A stretch of DNA of 64,000 bases from Sphingopyxis sp. LK2115 (GCF_014595975.1 NZ_JABWGQ010000051.1:60383-124382); one strand, 5' to 3'. Shown: positions 15,868-28,186, counted from the stretch's first letter. Made by a program: numbers and translations. The notes: a model not told the origin generated them from the sequence alone.

Positions 15868-16839
15868 ATGCCGATCATGGCCGCCCGTGCCTATCACGAG
15901 GGCAAGTTTGTGCGCGACCTTGGCCCGCAGGAGATGGTGCCCGAAGATTGCGATCCGGGCGATTTTTTCTGGCTCGGGCTTTACGCGCCGACCCCTGACG
16001 AACTGGCAGGCATCGCACGGCGGTTCGGCCTTCATCCGCTCGCGGTCGAAGACGCGCTGAAGGCGAACCAGCTGCCGAAGGTCGAGGTTTACGGCGACCA
16101 GCTTTTCGTCGTCGCGCGCACCGCCACGCTCGACGGCGATGCGATCCACGCGGGCGAAACCGCCCTCTTCCTTGGCCCGCATTTTCTGGTGAGCGTTCGC
16201 CACGGCTCGGCCCGCGCGCACACCGACGTGCGCGCCCGGCTCGAAAGCCTGCCCGCCAAGCTTGCGCACGGTCCCGATTATGTCCTCTATGCCGTGCTGG
16301 ATTTCATCGTCGACGGCTATTTTCCGGTGATCGACGCGATCGAGGATCGGATGCTGGGGGTCGAGGATCGCGTGATGGACACGCCGCTCAGTGCCGCGGA
16401 CATTCGCCATCTCTACAAGCAGAGGCACGAAATCATCCGTTTCCAGCGACTCGTCGGGATGATGAAGGAAGTCGCCGCGCGGCTCGCCCATGGCGACGAA
16501 CTGCCCGCGATGGACCCTGTCGTGCGTCCTTTTTTTCGCGATGTGTGGGATCATGTGCAGCGCGCCGAATATCGCCTTGCGGGGCTGCGCGACATTGCGG
16601 TGTCGGTGATCGAAACCAACGGAATGCTCGAACAGCAACGGCAGGGCGCGATCACGCGCCAGCTTGCCGCGTGGGCCGCCATCCTCGCCGTGCCCACCGC
16701 GATCGCCGGCATTTACGGGATGAATTTCGACTATATGCCCGAACTGCGCTGGAGCTTCGGTTATCCGCTGGTCGTCGGCGCGATGGCGGCGATCTGTTCC
16801 GCGCTTTATTGGCGGTTCAAACGCATCGGCTGGCTTTGA
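15868..16839 (+). CDS. corA: CorA-family magnesium/cobalt transporter
   Basis: 323 aa. Cytoplasmic N-terminal domain with VEDALKANQLPKVEVYGDQL, a long stalk helix, then two C-terminal membrane helices with the selectivity motif GMN in IAGIYGMNFDYMPEL and the C-terminal basic sphincter (RFKRIGWL). Forms a pentameric divalent cation channel in the inner membrane. RBS gaggagga. Monocistronic, followed by the tRNA gene. Confidence 0.93.
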   Translation: MPIMAARAYHEGKFVRDLGPQEMVPEDCDPGDFFWLGLYAPTPDELAGIARRFGLHPLAVEDALKANQLPKVEVYGDQLFVVARTATLDGDAIHAGETALFLGPHFLVSVRHGSARAHTDVRARLESLPAKLAHGPDYVLYAVLDFIVDGYFPVIDAIEDRMLGVEDRVMDTPLSAADIRHLYKQRHEIIRFQRLVGMMKEVAARLAHGDELPAMDPVVRPFFRDVWDHVQRAEYRLAGLRDIAVSVIETNGMLEQQRQGAITRQLAAWAAILAVPTAIAGIYGMNFDYMPELRWSFGYPLVVGAMAAICSALYWRFKRIGWL

Positions 16840-16899
16840 CCCGCCAACGCGCGGCTTGCCAGCCGCGGCGCCTTGTGGCAGGGGCGCGCTTCCCTTCGG

Positions 16900-16975
16900 G
16901 GGCGCTTAGCTCAGTTGGTAGAGCATCTCGTTTACACCGAGAGGGTCGGCGGTTCGAGCCCGTCAGCGCCCACCA
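16900..16975 (+). tRNA. tRNA-Val (anticodon UAC)
   Basis: Cloverleaf reads cleanly: acceptor GGGCGCT pairs with AGCGCCC, D arm GCTCAGTTGGTAGAGC, anticodon stem TCTCG/CGAGA with loop TTTACAC giving TAC, variable GGGTC, T arm GGCGG-TTCGAGC-CCGTC, discriminator A and encoded CCA. Length 76. No integrase or attachment repeat is seen next to it. Confidence 0.96.
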
Positions 16976-17239
16976 TTCCTCCCTTGGGCCCTGGCCGCTT
17001 GCCTGTCGCTATCCGCCGACCGTGTCGCCCGACAGCGGCGACGCGCGCATCGACCCGCGCGCGGCGAATCCGTCGAACCAGTCGCTGACGCGCGGGTCGG
17101 CACGAAGGGCGAGGAGACCGCGAGCTTCGTCACGAGAAAGCGGTCGGCCGGGCTGGTCGCTTCGTGCGACCGTGCGGAAAAGCCGCGTGCGATTGGCCGC
17201 GGCAAGCGATCGGTCGTGCTGCTGTTCCTGACCGAGCGG

Positions 17240-17509
17240 TCAGGCTGAACGCCCGCCCCGGCCTGCGCGCCATACCGTCCACAGCGTAAACAGCCCCATC
17301 GCCGCCCATATGATGTTGAGCGCCGCCGACGGGATCGCGCCATTATAGCCCGAATTGATGATAAATCCGCCCGCGCCGACGACGTTCATCCATTGATAGA
17401 CATAACCGCGCGCTTCGAGCTTGCCGAGCGAAAGCAGGACATAGGCGGCAAGGATGATCGCCGCGGCGGCCCAGCCGATGACTTCGATGACGATCGTTAC
17501 GGCGGACAT
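17240..17509 (-). CDS. Small membrane protein, CBU_0592-like
   Basis: 89 aa with three hydrophobic stretches (EVIGWAAAAIILAAYVLLSL, WMNVVGAGGFIINSGYNGA, AALNIIWAAMGLFTLWTVW). The pattern GW..A..I..AY.LLS.....YQ.mN..GA....S.YN.A is that of the uncharacterised CBU_0592-type family. Start at the ATG following ggagacgaag; an in-frame GTG five codons earlier is the alternative. Downstream of the acnA terminator. Confidence 0.75.
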   Translation of the reverse strand: MSAVTIVIEVIGWAAAAIILAAYVLLSLGKLEARGYVYQWMNVVGAGGFIINSGYNGAIPSAALNIIWAAMGLFTLWTVWRAGRGGRSA

Positions 17510-17526
17510 GCGCTTCGTCTCCACAT

Positions 17527-17557
17527 GAAAACGCCCGCCCCGATGATGGGGCGGGCG
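17527..17557 (-). terminator. Rho-independent terminator of acnA
   Basis: A perfect 10-bp stem (cgcccgcccc, loop of six, ggggcgggcg) lies 26 bases beyond the acnA stop and is followed on the - strand by gttttc. Very stable; it separates acnA from the small membrane protein gene. Confidence 0.85.
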
Positions 17558-17582
17558 CTTGCGGCGTCAGTCGGTGGCGGCG

Positions 17583-20258
<2,676 letters not shown>

Positions 20259-20727
20259 AGGATGCAGTCCCCATGTTGGCGCGGCGGGGAATGACTGTCC
20301 GATGGCGAAGCGGGAGAGCGGGGCCAACGGGAGTCGCACGCGCGGATTTATGTTGGCGCCGCCTTACGCCGGGATCGGGGAATTGCAAGGGGGTGGGGTG
20401 GGTTCATGGGCGCCTGGGCGGACTTTCGGCCAAGGGCGGCGCGATGATTTTTTACACAAGGACACGAAGGCGCAAAGGGGCGTTGGCCGCTCTGGCATCG
20501 CGGACCTGATCGGCGTCCATCCCCGTGGGTCAGGTCAAGCGCTGCACGCCGGGCCGAAAGCCGGGTTCCAGGGCGCGCCAGGCCAGGCGTTGCTTTGCGA
20601 TCCCCGCGCCGCCCTGACGTTCGGCGGTGTTCCGATAGGTGATGGGCAGCTATTTGGACCTGTCAGCCCCAGCGCGGGGCGCGGCGAGCGCGGACGCGGG
20701 GCGCCCGCGCCGTGCTGCGGCGGCGGA
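20259..20727. other. Intergenic region upstream of acnA, no gene seen
   Basis: Holds the acnA promoter region (transcribed leftward) and GC-rich DNA with a short stretch acacaaggacacgaaggcgc of a kind that recurs between sphingomonad genes. Open frames across it are low-complexity and overlap both neighbours. No tRNA, riboswitch or convincing -35/-10 pair was found. Confidence 0.5.
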
Positions 20728-20755
20728 GCGGGAAGACGGCCATCCGCCTTCCCGC
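20728..20755 (-). terminator. Hairpin downstream of TonB receptor gene
   Basis: Twelve-base arms gcgggaagacgg and ccgccttcccgc with one wobble/mismatch position around a 4-base loop, eight bases after the receptor stop codon. No T-run follows, so it may be a transcript-stabilising stem or a factor-dependent stop rather than a classic terminator. Confidence 0.55.
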
Positions 20756-20762
20756 ATCCCGG

Positions 20763-22853
20763 TCAATATTTGACACGCGCCGTAAAGCGGGCGTTGATCG
20801 GTGCCCCCGGCGTGATGTTGTTGAGGTTGTGCGCGTCGGAGAAATAGCTTTCGTCGAGCAGATTTTCGACATTGACCTGGAACTCGACGCGCTCGTTCGC
20901 CTTGACGAACAGCGCGGCATCGACGCGCGTGAAGGCAGGAAGCCGGGTCACCGTGGGCGCGGTGCGAATGGCGGCAAACTGGCTTGACTGATGGACCACG
21001 CCCAGTCCCATCCCGACATTGCCGTTGAAATCATAACGGTTCCACAGCGCGATCTGATGCTTGGGCACCTGCCCCAGCCGAATGCTGTCGTCATTCTTGC
21101 GATGGGCGTCCTGATAGGTATAGCCGCCGCTGACCTGCCAGTTCGGCGCGATCCGGCCGGTCAGCGCCAGTTCGATGCCCTTGGTTCGCGTGTCGGTAAG
21201 GAACTGCGATCCCGGCACGCCCGCGACCGGCACGGCCGTATTGTTGCGGTCGAGCCGGAACAGCGCCAGCGTGAAATTGAGATCGGGCCGGATGTCCCAT
21301 TTCGCGCCGATTTCGTAATTGACCATCCGTTCGGGCGTCAGATCCTCTTGCGCCGGCGACGAGCCCGACGCGGGCGCCAGCGTCAGAAACTGATCGCCCG
21401 ATCGGGGGAGGAAGGACCGGCTGTAGCTGCCGTAGATCGAGACATTTTCCTGTGGCTTCAGGATCAGGCCGAGCCGCGGCGACAGCTTTTCATCGGTGCG
21501 ACCGAAGGCGCGCGGCGTGCCGATCAGGTCGGTGCCCTTGATCTCGAACCGGTCGTACCGCACGCCAAGGACGAGGTCGACATGCCTGCCGAATGCGATC
21601 TGGTCCTGCGCATAGGCCGAGAAGAACTGGACGCGCGATTCGGTGTTGCGGACCAGCGCACCGAAGCTGACCGTAGGATAGACGATGTTGGCAAGGTTGA
21701 GCGTGCTGTTCGACAGCGTGCCGTTGCGGCGCTGATTGGTCGAATCCTGATCGCCATATTCAAGGCCGAGAAGAACCCGGTTTTCGATCCCGCCCACGTC
21801 GACGTCCCAGAGCAGGTTGCTCTGCGCGATGAAGTTCTGGCGCCGGGTCGGGTCGGTGTAGCTTGACAAAGCGACGGTGCCGGTCGGGCCGGTGGCGGCG
21901 CCATTGGCAAAGACGTTGGTGTAATATTTGTCATAGTCGCCATAAAGGAGCGTGGTCGACCATGTCAGCGCGTCCGCCAGTTCACCGTCGATGCGTGCCT
22001 TGACGATATGCGCCTCCAGCCCCGCGCGATTGACGCCCGGAACGCCGAAAAATGTGTCGCGATACCCCGTGATCGGGCGGTTCGGCCGTCCGGGGGCGGT
22101 TGCGATCGACGGCACCCCGCGATCGGTCACGCGGTCGTCGTTCACATATTCGTAGGACAGGCCCAGCTTCCACCGGCCCAGATCGACCGCGACATAGGGG
22201 TTGATCGCATAACGTTCGCCATCGAAGAAATCGCGATGATTGTCGAGGCGCTCGTAATGGGCGTTGATCCGGAATGCCGCGCGGCCGCCGATCGGCGCAT
22301 TGACGTCCGCGGCAACGTCCCATGCACCGAAGCTGTTGGCGCTGAGCGTGCCGCCGACCGCCAGCGCATCGGATGACGGCGTTTTCTGCACCCGATTGAT
22401 GACGCCGCCGCTGCCGCCGCGGCCAAAGATCATCGCGAAGGGGCCTTTGAGTATTTCGACCCGCTCGATGTTATAAAGGCTGCGGAAATACTGGACGTCG
22501 TCGCGGACGCCGTCGATAAAGAAGTCGGCGGTCGTGTTCTGGCCGCGCAGGGTGATCTGGTCGCGGTTGCCTTCGCCCTGACCGATGGTGGTGCCGGGGA
22601 CGTAGCGCAGGACGTCGGCGATCGAACGCGACGCCTGGTCGTCCAGCCGCTCGCGCGTGACCACCGAAATCGTCTGGGGCACGTCGATCAGCGGCGTATC
22701 CGTCTTGGTCGCCGTGACCGAGTTGGTCGCGACATAGCCGTCCGACTTGCCGATCACCAGGATGGTGCGCGCGTCCTCGCGCTCGGCTTCGCTGGCGTGT
22801 GCCGACGCCGGAAAGGCCGCAGCGGCGGCGGAAAGCAAAAGCAGTTTCTTCAC
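20763..22853 (-). CDS. TonB-dependent siderophore receptor (Fiu/FpvA-type)
   Basis: 696 aa, GTG start after aggggg. Signal peptide KKLLLLSAAAAAFPASAHA, then the plug domain (TPLIDVPQTISVVTRERLDD, FIDGVRDDVQYFRS, VEILKGPFAMIFGRGGSGG) and a 22-strand barrel ending FTARVKY, with an aromatic last residue as needed for BAM insertion. Typical of catecholate or ferric siderophore receptors. No N-terminal signalling domain, so no sigma-regulator link. A Fur-like site lies about 50 bases upstream. Confidence 0.9.
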   Translation of the reverse strand: MKKLLLLSAAAAAFPASAHASEAEREDARTILVIGKSDGYVATNSVTATKTDTPLIDVPQTISVVTRERLDDQASRSIADVLRYVPGTTIGQGEGNRDQITLRGQNTTADFFIDGVRDDVQYFRSLYNIERVEILKGPFAMIFGRGGSGGVINRVQKTPSSDALAVGGTLSANSFGAWDVAADVNAPIGGRAAFRINAHYERLDNHRDFFDGERYAINPYVAVDLGRWKLGLSYEYVNDDRVTDRGVPSIATAPGRPNRPITGYRDTFFGVPGVNRAGLEAHIVKARIDGELADALTWSTTLLYGDYDKYYTNVFANGAATGPTGTVALSSYTDPTRRQNFIAQSNLLWDVDVGGIENRVLLGLEYGDQDSTNQRRNGTLSNSTLNLANIVYPTVSFGALVRNTESRVQFFSAYAQDQIAFGRHVDLVLGVRYDRFEIKGTDLIGTPRAFGRTDEKLSPRLGLILKPQENVSIYGSYSRSFLPRSGDQFLTLAPASGSSPAQEDLTPERMVNYEIGAKWDIRPDLNFTLALFRLDRNNTAVPVAGVPGSQFLTDTRTKGIELALTGRIAPNWQVSGGYTYQDAHRKNDDSIRLGQVPKHQIALWNRYDFNGNVGMGLGVVHQSSQFAAIRTAPTVTRLPAFTRVDAALFVKANERVEFQVNVENLLDESYFSDAHNLNNITPGAPINARFTARVKY

Positions 22854-22900
22854 AAGGCCCCCTGTTGGATTCGCTGAGTGTCGCGGGGCCGCTAACGCTA

Positions 22901-22917
22901 ATGCGAGCGAATTGCAA
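22901..22917. promoter_or_regulatory. Putative Fur-type box upstream of siderophore receptor
   Basis: atgcgagcgaattgcaa has an imperfect dyad TGCGA-N5-TTGCA, resembling alphaproteobacterial Fur sites, and lies about 50 bases before the receptor start. Fits iron repression of a siderophore receptor. Weak on sequence alone. Confidence 0.4.
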
Positions 22918-23051
22918 CTCTGTCACGGGATCGCGCGAAGAAATTGCCGAGCATCGGCCGGGGTGGCTGCGCGCCGCCCGTCGATTGCCGGGCGCGCCGT
23001 GGCGTGAGGGTTCGCCGCGGACCGGACTTTGAACCGGACCCGTTCGGGGAT

Positions 23052-24068
23052 TCAGGCGGTGCCGCGCACGACGAGGCGAACGGGGATGCGCGTGCCGCTG
23101 CGCGTGCGCTCGTCGTCCTCGAGCGCCATGGCGACGAGCGCTTCGCCCGCGGCGTCGAGATCGGGTTCGAGCGTGGTGAGCGCGGGGTCGGCGAGGGTTC
23201 CTGCGCGGATGCCGTCGAAGCCGATCAGCGCGACGTCCTGCGGGACGCGGCGCCCGGCGTCTTTCAGCCCTTGCAGCACGCCGAGTGCGAGCATGTCGCT
23301 GGCGGCGAAGATCGCGTCGACGTCCGGGTGCTGGGCGATGAGCGCCTGCGCGGCGGCGACGCCCTGCGCATGGCGGTCGGCGGCGACGGGCGGCTCGGCG
23401 AGCATGGGGGTCAGGCCGTGTGCGGCAAGCGCGGCGGTGAAGCCGTCGCGGCGCTCGTCGAACTGGCGCTGCGGCGATTGCTGCGGCCCGACGAAGGCGA
23501 TGCGGCGGCGGCCGAGCCCCACCAGATGTTCGGCCGCCATCTGGCCGCCCTCGTCATTTTCGCTGCGCATCCAGTGAAAGGGGCTGCCGGGGCTGCCCCA
23601 GCAGACGAAGTCGAGACCCGCGGCCTGCGCCTCGGCGAAATAATTCCAGGCGGCGCGGTTGCTGGTGGTGCCGATGACGATCATCGCGTCGGCGAGCCCC
23701 GATGCGACAAAGTCGGCGCGGAAATTGTCGGGGCTTTCCTGAAAGCTGACGAGCAGGTTGAAGCCGCGCGCCGAGGTCGCGGCGGCGATGCTGCCAAGCA
23801 GCGCGAAATAAAAGGGATTGATCGCGCTGCGATCCTCGCCGGGGCGACAGATGGTGACGAGCGCGATCGTCTCGCTGCTTTTCAGCCGCAGCGACGAGGC
23901 GTGGCGGTCGACGACATAGCCCAATTCGCGCGCTGCGGCGGCGACCCGCGCGCGCGTTTCGGCATTGACGCCGGGTGATCCCCGAAGCGCGCGCGATACG
24001 GTCGATTGCGATACGCCCGCGCGCTCGGCGACGTCGAACGATGTCGGGCGCAGCATTTTGGCGGTCAT
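23052..24068 (-). CDS. LacI-family transcriptional regulator
   Basis: 338 aa. N-terminal helix-turn-helix TSFDVAERAGVSQSTVSRAL and hinge helix YVVDRHASSLRLKSS, then a periplasmic-binding-type effector domain with GTTSNRAAWNYF, FVGPQQSPQRQFDERRDGF and AIFAASDMLALGVLQGL. Usually a repressor responding to a sugar or nucleoside. No sugar genes adjoin, so its targets are elsewhere or unknown. Confidence 0.9.
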   Translation of the reverse strand: MTAKMLRPTSFDVAERAGVSQSTVSRALRGSPGVNAETRARVAAAARELGYVVDRHASSLRLKSSETIALVTICRPGEDRSAINPFYFALLGSIAAATSARGFNLLVSFQESPDNFRADFVASGLADAMIVIGTTSNRAAWNYFAEAQAAGLDFVCWGSPGSPFHWMRSENDEGGQMAAEHLVGLGRRRIAFVGPQQSPQRQFDERRDGFTAALAAHGLTPMLAEPPVAADRHAQGVAAAQALIAQHPDVDAIFAASDMLALGVLQGLKDAGRRVPQDVALIGFDGIRAGTLADPALTTLEPDLDAAGEALVAMALEDDERTRSGTRIPVRLVVRGTA

Positions 24069-24119
24069 GGCGGCGGCATTCTCCCCTCGGCCTGTCTCTT
24101 GCCGGGGGGCGGGGCCTTG

Positions 24120-25778
24120 TCAATCCGCGTGCTGCGTCGTGGCGGAGCTGCGGTCGGGCCAGCGGATGACGATGGCGAGGCGACCGGGCGCTGCCGTTCG
24201 TGTCCAGCGGCCTTTCAACTGCCGTTCGATCAGCGTGCGGATGAAACGCGTGCCAAAGCTTTCATTCTCTATATCCGGTGTTTCGGGAAGGCCGCTTTCG
24301 GTCCAGTCGAGCTCTACCTCGCCGCCGTCGCGGTGCCATCCGACGCTGAGCACCCCCTTGCCCGCCAGTGCGCCATATTTGATGCTGTTCGTGGCGAACT
24401 CGTGGATCGCGAGCGAGATGGCCTGTGCGCCTTCGTCGTCCAGGCGCACATCGGGACCGGTGATCGCGGCGAGCCGGTCGGCCGAAACGCCGGCAAGGTC
24501 AAGTTCGCGATGGATGATGCGTTCGAGTTCGACGGTGTCGACCGCGCCAGTGACAAGCATCTGCTTTGCGTCCGACAGCGCGCGCATCCGGCCGTCGAAC
24601 TTTGCCTCGAACTCGTCGAGGCTCGCCGATTCGCGCAAGGTGATGCGCGCCAGCGCGCCGATGCGGGCAAAGGCGTTTTTCATGCGATGCGCCATTTCGC
24701 CGATCATCAGCTCGCGGTCGGCGGCGCGCAGCGCCTGTTCGTCGGCGAGCGCGCGGAAGGCGTCGACGCGGCGATGCTGGAGCCGGTGGAGCTGCATCGC
24801 GAGCAGCATGATCGCCAGTCCGAAGAGGAAGATGGCAAAGGGCCGCCCCAGCCGTTCGAACAGGCGGCTGTAGGAAATGCGCAGCGTCCACCGTCGGTCG
24901 GCCAGTTGCAGCACCTGTTCGTGCGGATCCCAGCCCATCGTCCCGTGGCGATAGGCAAGCGGCGCCGACGGCCCTTCACCCGCATAGATTTCGAGCCCGT
25001 CGATGGAGCGGAGCTGCGCGCCGAGGATCGCGGTCATCAGATCGTCGATGCGGAAGGGGGCATAGACAAAGGCCTCGATCGGCCGCGCACCCGGCGCGCT
25101 GGCAAAGGTCGCCGCGCGCGGCACGTCGCCGGCAAGCGCAGCGCCGGGCGCCGACTGGTCGGCATAGACGGGGACATAGATAAGGAAGCCGGACTGGCGC
25201 CTGGCCGCGCCGCCTTCCTGCACGAGCTGGACGATGCCGCTCGTTGCGGGCTGTCCGGTCTGCCACGCGCGGCGCATCGCGGCGCGGCGCACGGGTTCGC
25301 TGTACATGTCATAACCCAGCGCCTTGTCGCGGCGCGGGGTTCGGGGTTCGAGCAGGACGATCGGAAAGCCAATGGGCTGGTCGCTGGCCGGCCAGACCGC
25401 AATGTCCCGGCCGTAATTTTCGCGCAGCATTGCTTCCGCCGCGGCGGGCGCCCCCTGTCGCATCGCGACCGCGATGCCGATCCCCTCCAGCCCCGGCGCG
25501 TGAACCTGTGGTCGGAGCGCGGCCAGATAGGCGCGGATGCCGGGGCCGTTCGAACGGCCGTCCGACTGATAAAGCGCGCGCACGCCTTCAAGCAGCGCGA
25601 CATGATCGCGCAACCGCGTGTCGATCTGCATCGCAACCCGCTCGGCGCGGTCGCGTTCCTCGGCGCGATTATAGAGGAAGCTGCCCGCCGCTGCGGCGAG
25701 CGTGGCGATCAGGATGACGAGCCCGACAAAGCGGGCCGAAAGCGCGAGCAGCCGGTCTGCCCATGACAAAGGGCGCAT
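24120..25778 (-). CDS. CHASE-domain HWE-type sensor histidine kinase
   Basis: 552 aa. A first membrane helix (FVGLVILIATLAAAAGSFLY) is followed by an external CHASE domain (LEGVRALYQSDGRS..., IGFPIVLLEPRTPRRDKALGYD), a second helix (FAIFLFGLAIMLLAMQ), then an HWE/HisKA_2 kinase: phospho-His in GEMAHRMKNAFARIGAL, N-box HEFATNSIKYGALA and the WTESG Trp-x-Glu. Such kinases feed general stress or growth pathways in alphaproteobacteria. Start at MRPLSWADR after caggacag; a 32-residue in-frame extension lacks an RBS. No response regulator beside it. Confidence 0.88.
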   Translation of the reverse strand: MRPLSWADRLLALSARFVGLVILIATLAAAAGSFLYNRAEERDRAERVAMQIDTRLRDHVALLEGVRALYQSDGRSNGPGIRAYLAALRPQVHAPGLEGIGIAVAMRQGAPAAAEAMLRENYGRDIAVWPASDQPIGFPIVLLEPRTPRRDKALGYDMYSEPVRRAAMRRAWQTGQPATSGIVQLVQEGGAARRQSGFLIYVPVYADQSAPGAALAGDVPRAATFASAPGARPIEAFVYAPFRIDDLMTAILGAQLRSIDGLEIYAGEGPSAPLAYRHGTMGWDPHEQVLQLADRRWTLRISYSRLFERLGRPFAIFLFGLAIMLLAMQLHRLQHRRVDAFRALADEQALRAADRELMIGEMAHRMKNAFARIGALARITLRESASLDEFEAKFDGRMRALSDAKQMLVTGAVDTVELERIIHRELDLAGVSADRLAAITGPDVRLDDEGAQAISLAIHEFATNSIKYGALAGKGVLSVGWHRDGGEVELDWTESGLPETPDIENESFGTRFIRTLIERQLKGRWTRTAAPGRLAIVIRWPDRSSATTQHAD

Positions 25779-25946
25779 CTCTCTGTCCTGCCTGCTGGCT
25801 GCCGCGGCAGCGCCCCCCTCCGGTCCTGCGATGTTCCACGCCGCGCCGTCGATGGCAAGCCAATTTCGTTCCATTGCGGCCGCTTAACGGGTTGTGATTC
25901 GCAACCTTTGGCCTATGGTCGTGCCGGTTTCCGGAAAGGATCTGCG

Positions 25947-26597
25947 ATGATTATCTATGGGTCAGTGGTATCGCCCTTTGTGCGCAAATTGCTTGGCTAT
26001 CTGGGCGAAAAGGGGATCGACTTCGAGTTGAAGGGCGTCGGGCTCGGCGATCCCGATCCGGGTTTCCAGGCCGCCTCGCCGCTGGGGAAGATGCCCGCGA
26101 TGGACGACGACGGTTTCCTGCTCGCCGATTCAAGCGCGATCATCCACTATCTGGAGGCGAAGCAACCCGAACCCGCGCTGATCCCCGCCGATCCCCGCGA
26201 GCGCGGGCAGGTGATCTGGTGGGAAGAGTTCGGCGACACGGTGTTCGCGGCGTGCAGCGGCAAGATGTTCTTCAACCGCATCGTGGCGCCCAAGTTTCTG
26301 GGCCGCGAAGGCGACCTGGCTGCCGCAGCGGCCGCCGAGGCGGAGGAGCTGCCCAGGCTGCTCGATTATCTGGAAGGCGCGATCCCCGCGTCGGGCTTCC
26401 TCGTCGGCGACCGGCTGACGCTCGCCGATCTGGCGGTCGCGTCGCCGCTGATGAACTTCCGCCACTGCGGCGCGCGCGTCGACGCGGGCAAGCATCCGAA
26501 GATCGCGGCATGGAGCGAAGCCATATTGTCGCGGCCAAGCATGGCGCCGTGGATCGCCAAGGAAGAACGGATGATGGCGAAGGTGCTGGGCGGGTGA
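25947..26597 (+). CDS. Glutathione S-transferase family protein
   Basis: 216 aa. Thioredoxin-fold N-terminal half (IIYGSVVSPFVRKLLGYLGE with a Ser-Pro start of the active site, and LLADSSAIIHYLEAKQ, the glutathione gamma-Glu binding segment), then an all-helical C-terminal domain (FLVGDRLTLADLAVASPLMN). RBS ggaaagga. Function likely detoxification or reductive thiol chemistry; substrate unknown. It converges with the tetR gene. Confidence 0.88.
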   Translation: MIIYGSVVSPFVRKLLGYLGEKGIDFELKGVGLGDPDPGFQAASPLGKMPAMDDDGFLLADSSAIIHYLEAKQPEPALIPADPRERGQVIWWEEFGDTVFAACSGKMFFNRIVAPKFLGREGDLAAAAAAEAEELPRLLDYLEGAIPASGFLVGDRLTLADLAVASPLMNFRHCGARVDAGKHPKIAAWSEAILSRPSMAPWIAKEERMMAKVLGG

Positions 26598-26628
26598 GGG
26601 GAGGCGGCTTCGGCCGGCCCGCCGCTTC

Positions 26629-27237
26629 TCAACCCGCCGCCTTGCCCCCATGTTCGGCCCAGAATTTCGCGATGCGCCCCGTGATGAGTTCGGTGGCGAG
26701 GACGCGCGCGGTGTCGCGGGGAAGGCCGAGGGCTTCGGCCATCGGGCCGCCGAGCTGCGCGTCGCCCAATGCCATCAGGACGAGCGCCAGCGTGTCTTCG
26801 TGCATCAGCCGTTTTTCGTCGGCATCGGGCGCCATGCCGTCGATCAGGCGGTGGATCGCCTCGACGATCGGGTCAAGCGCGTCGTCATTGCCCGTCGCCG
26901 CCATCCACGTCGCGAGCGCGCCCGCGCCGCCGCTGTTGAAGGCGTCGAAGGCGAGGTCGACGATCTCGCGCACATTGCGTTCGCCCGGCGGCGATTCGGC
27001 CATTTTTTTGCCGATCGTTTCGCAGACGGTTTCGGCCTGATAGGCGGCGAGCGCCTTTTGCAGCCCCGCCGCGCTGCCGAAATGATGCAACAGATTGGCG
27101 TGGGTGCGATCGATCCGCGCCGCGACGGCCTTCAGCGTCACCGCGGCCGGCCCCATCTCGATCAGGATCTGGCGCGCCGCCTCCAGCGCGGCCGAACGGC
27201 TTTCTTCGGGACTGAGACGCTTTTTGACTATTGACAT
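26629..27237 (-). CDS. TetR-family regulator
   Basis: 202 aa. N-terminal HTH: ARQILIEMGPAAVTLKAVAARI then DRTHANLLHHFGSAAGLQKAL, as in TetR proteins. The C-terminal helical ligand domain has the usual length. It faces the PF10118 hydrolase gene across about 58 bases of AT-rich DNA, so it probably controls itself and that gene. Its ligand is not evident. Confidence 0.88.
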   Translation of the reverse strand: MSIVKKRLSPEESRSAALEAARQILIEMGPAAVTLKAVAARIDRTHANLLHHFGSAAGLQKALAAYQAETVCETIGKKMAESPPGERNVREIVDLAFDAFNSGGAGALATWMAATGNDDALDPIVEAIHRLIDGMAPDADEKRLMHEDTLALVLMALGDAQLGGPMAEALGLPRDTARVLATELITGRIAKFWAEHGGKAAG

Positions 27238-27295
27238 TTATGTAAGTTATACCCTATTGCTGACCCCGACATCCCTTTTCGACGGTAAATGCCAT

Positions 27296-28186
27296 ATGTC
27301 CAGCCTTTCCCGGTCTCCCACCCCCGCCGACCTGTCGATCACCCCGCGCGACATGCGCTTTGGCCGCGCCGACAAACAGGGCCGCTGGTGGCTGAACGGC
27401 GATCCGATCGCCTCGGCCTTTCACACCGCGCTGTCGGTCACCTTTCCCAAAGGGGAGGCGATGTTCATCGAGGCGGTGAAGGCGCACCGCGACGGCGTGC
27501 CCGAAAAGCTGGCGCGCGAAATCCGCGCCTTTACCCAGCAGGAAGTGATCCACAGCCGCGAGCATGTGGTGTTCAACAGGAAGGCGGCCGAGGCGGGATA
27601 TGATCTTGGCGAACTCGAAGCCGACGTCGACGAGGTGATGGAAATCATAAAGGCGCGGCCGCCGATCGTCAACCTGATGGCGACGATTGCGCTTGAACAT
27701 TATACCGCGATGATGGCGGCCGTGATGCTGCGCGAGGAACGGATGTATGCGGGCGCCGAACCCGAATGGGCCGCGCTGTGGAAATGGCACGCGATCGAGG
27801 AAATCGAACATAAGGGCGTCGCCTATGACACCTGGCTGCACGCGACGAAGGACTGGAGCCGGTTTCGGCGCTGGCGCGCCAAGTCGCTGATGATGCTGCT
27901 CGTCACCTCGCGTTTCTGGCCGCGGCGGGTGAAAGGCATGAAGGCGCTGCTGAAGCAGGATGGCCTGACCGGCTGGCGCGTCACGGCGCGCATCTGGTGG
28001 TATCTGCTCGGTTCGCCCGGCGTGCTGCGCAAAAGCTTCCTGCCGTGGCTCGCCTATTTCATGCCGGGGTTCCACCCGTGGAACCACGACGACCGCGCGC
28101 TGATCGGCAAATATGAAAGCGATTATGCCGACGCGGTGATGCCGACGCAGTCGTCGCGGCCCGAACTGGCCGCCGCGGCGGGCTGA
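27296..28186 (+). CDS. Metal-dependent hydrolase, PF10118-type
   Basis: 296 aa. A ferritin-like helical protein with metal-ligand-type patterns: FTQQEVIHSREHVVFN (Glu and His), ALEHYTAMMA, and KWHAIEEIEHKGVAYD (Glu-x-x-His). These match the PF10118 predicted metal-dependent hydrolase family, whose reactions are poorly known. Start chosen at MSSLSRSPTP, close behind the divergent tetR promoter. Its placement opposite tetR suggests inducible expression. Confidence 0.83.
   Translation: MSSLSRSPTPADLSITPRDMRFGRADKQGRWWLNGDPIASAFHTALSVTFPKGEAMFIEAVKAHRDGVPEKLAREIRAFTQQEVIHSREHVVFNRKAAEAGYDLGELEADVDEVMEIIKARPPIVNLMATIALEHYTAMMAAVMLREERMYAGAEPEWAALWKWHAIEEIEHKGVAYDTWLHATKDWSRFRRWRAKSLMMLLVTSRFWPRRVKGMKALLKQDGLTGWRVTARIWWYLLGSPGVLRKSFLPWLAYFMPGFHPWNHDDRALIGKYESDYADAVMPTQSSRPELAAAAG

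Noticed and set aside
16976..17236. Possible gene remnant after tRNA-Val (frame ending DRAEKPRAIGRGKRSVVLLF)
   Set aside because: No start with RBS, no recognisable domain, and three competing frames; treated as non-coding. No integrase or att-like repeat of the tRNA 3' end was found.
23052..23978. + strand frames opposite the LacI gene
   Set aside because: Shadow of the LacI frame; composition typical of antisense.
27231..27259. TTGACA at the tetR start as promoter of the PF10118 gene
   Set aside because: The -35-like TTGACA is convincing, but no acceptable -10 lies 16-18 bases away.
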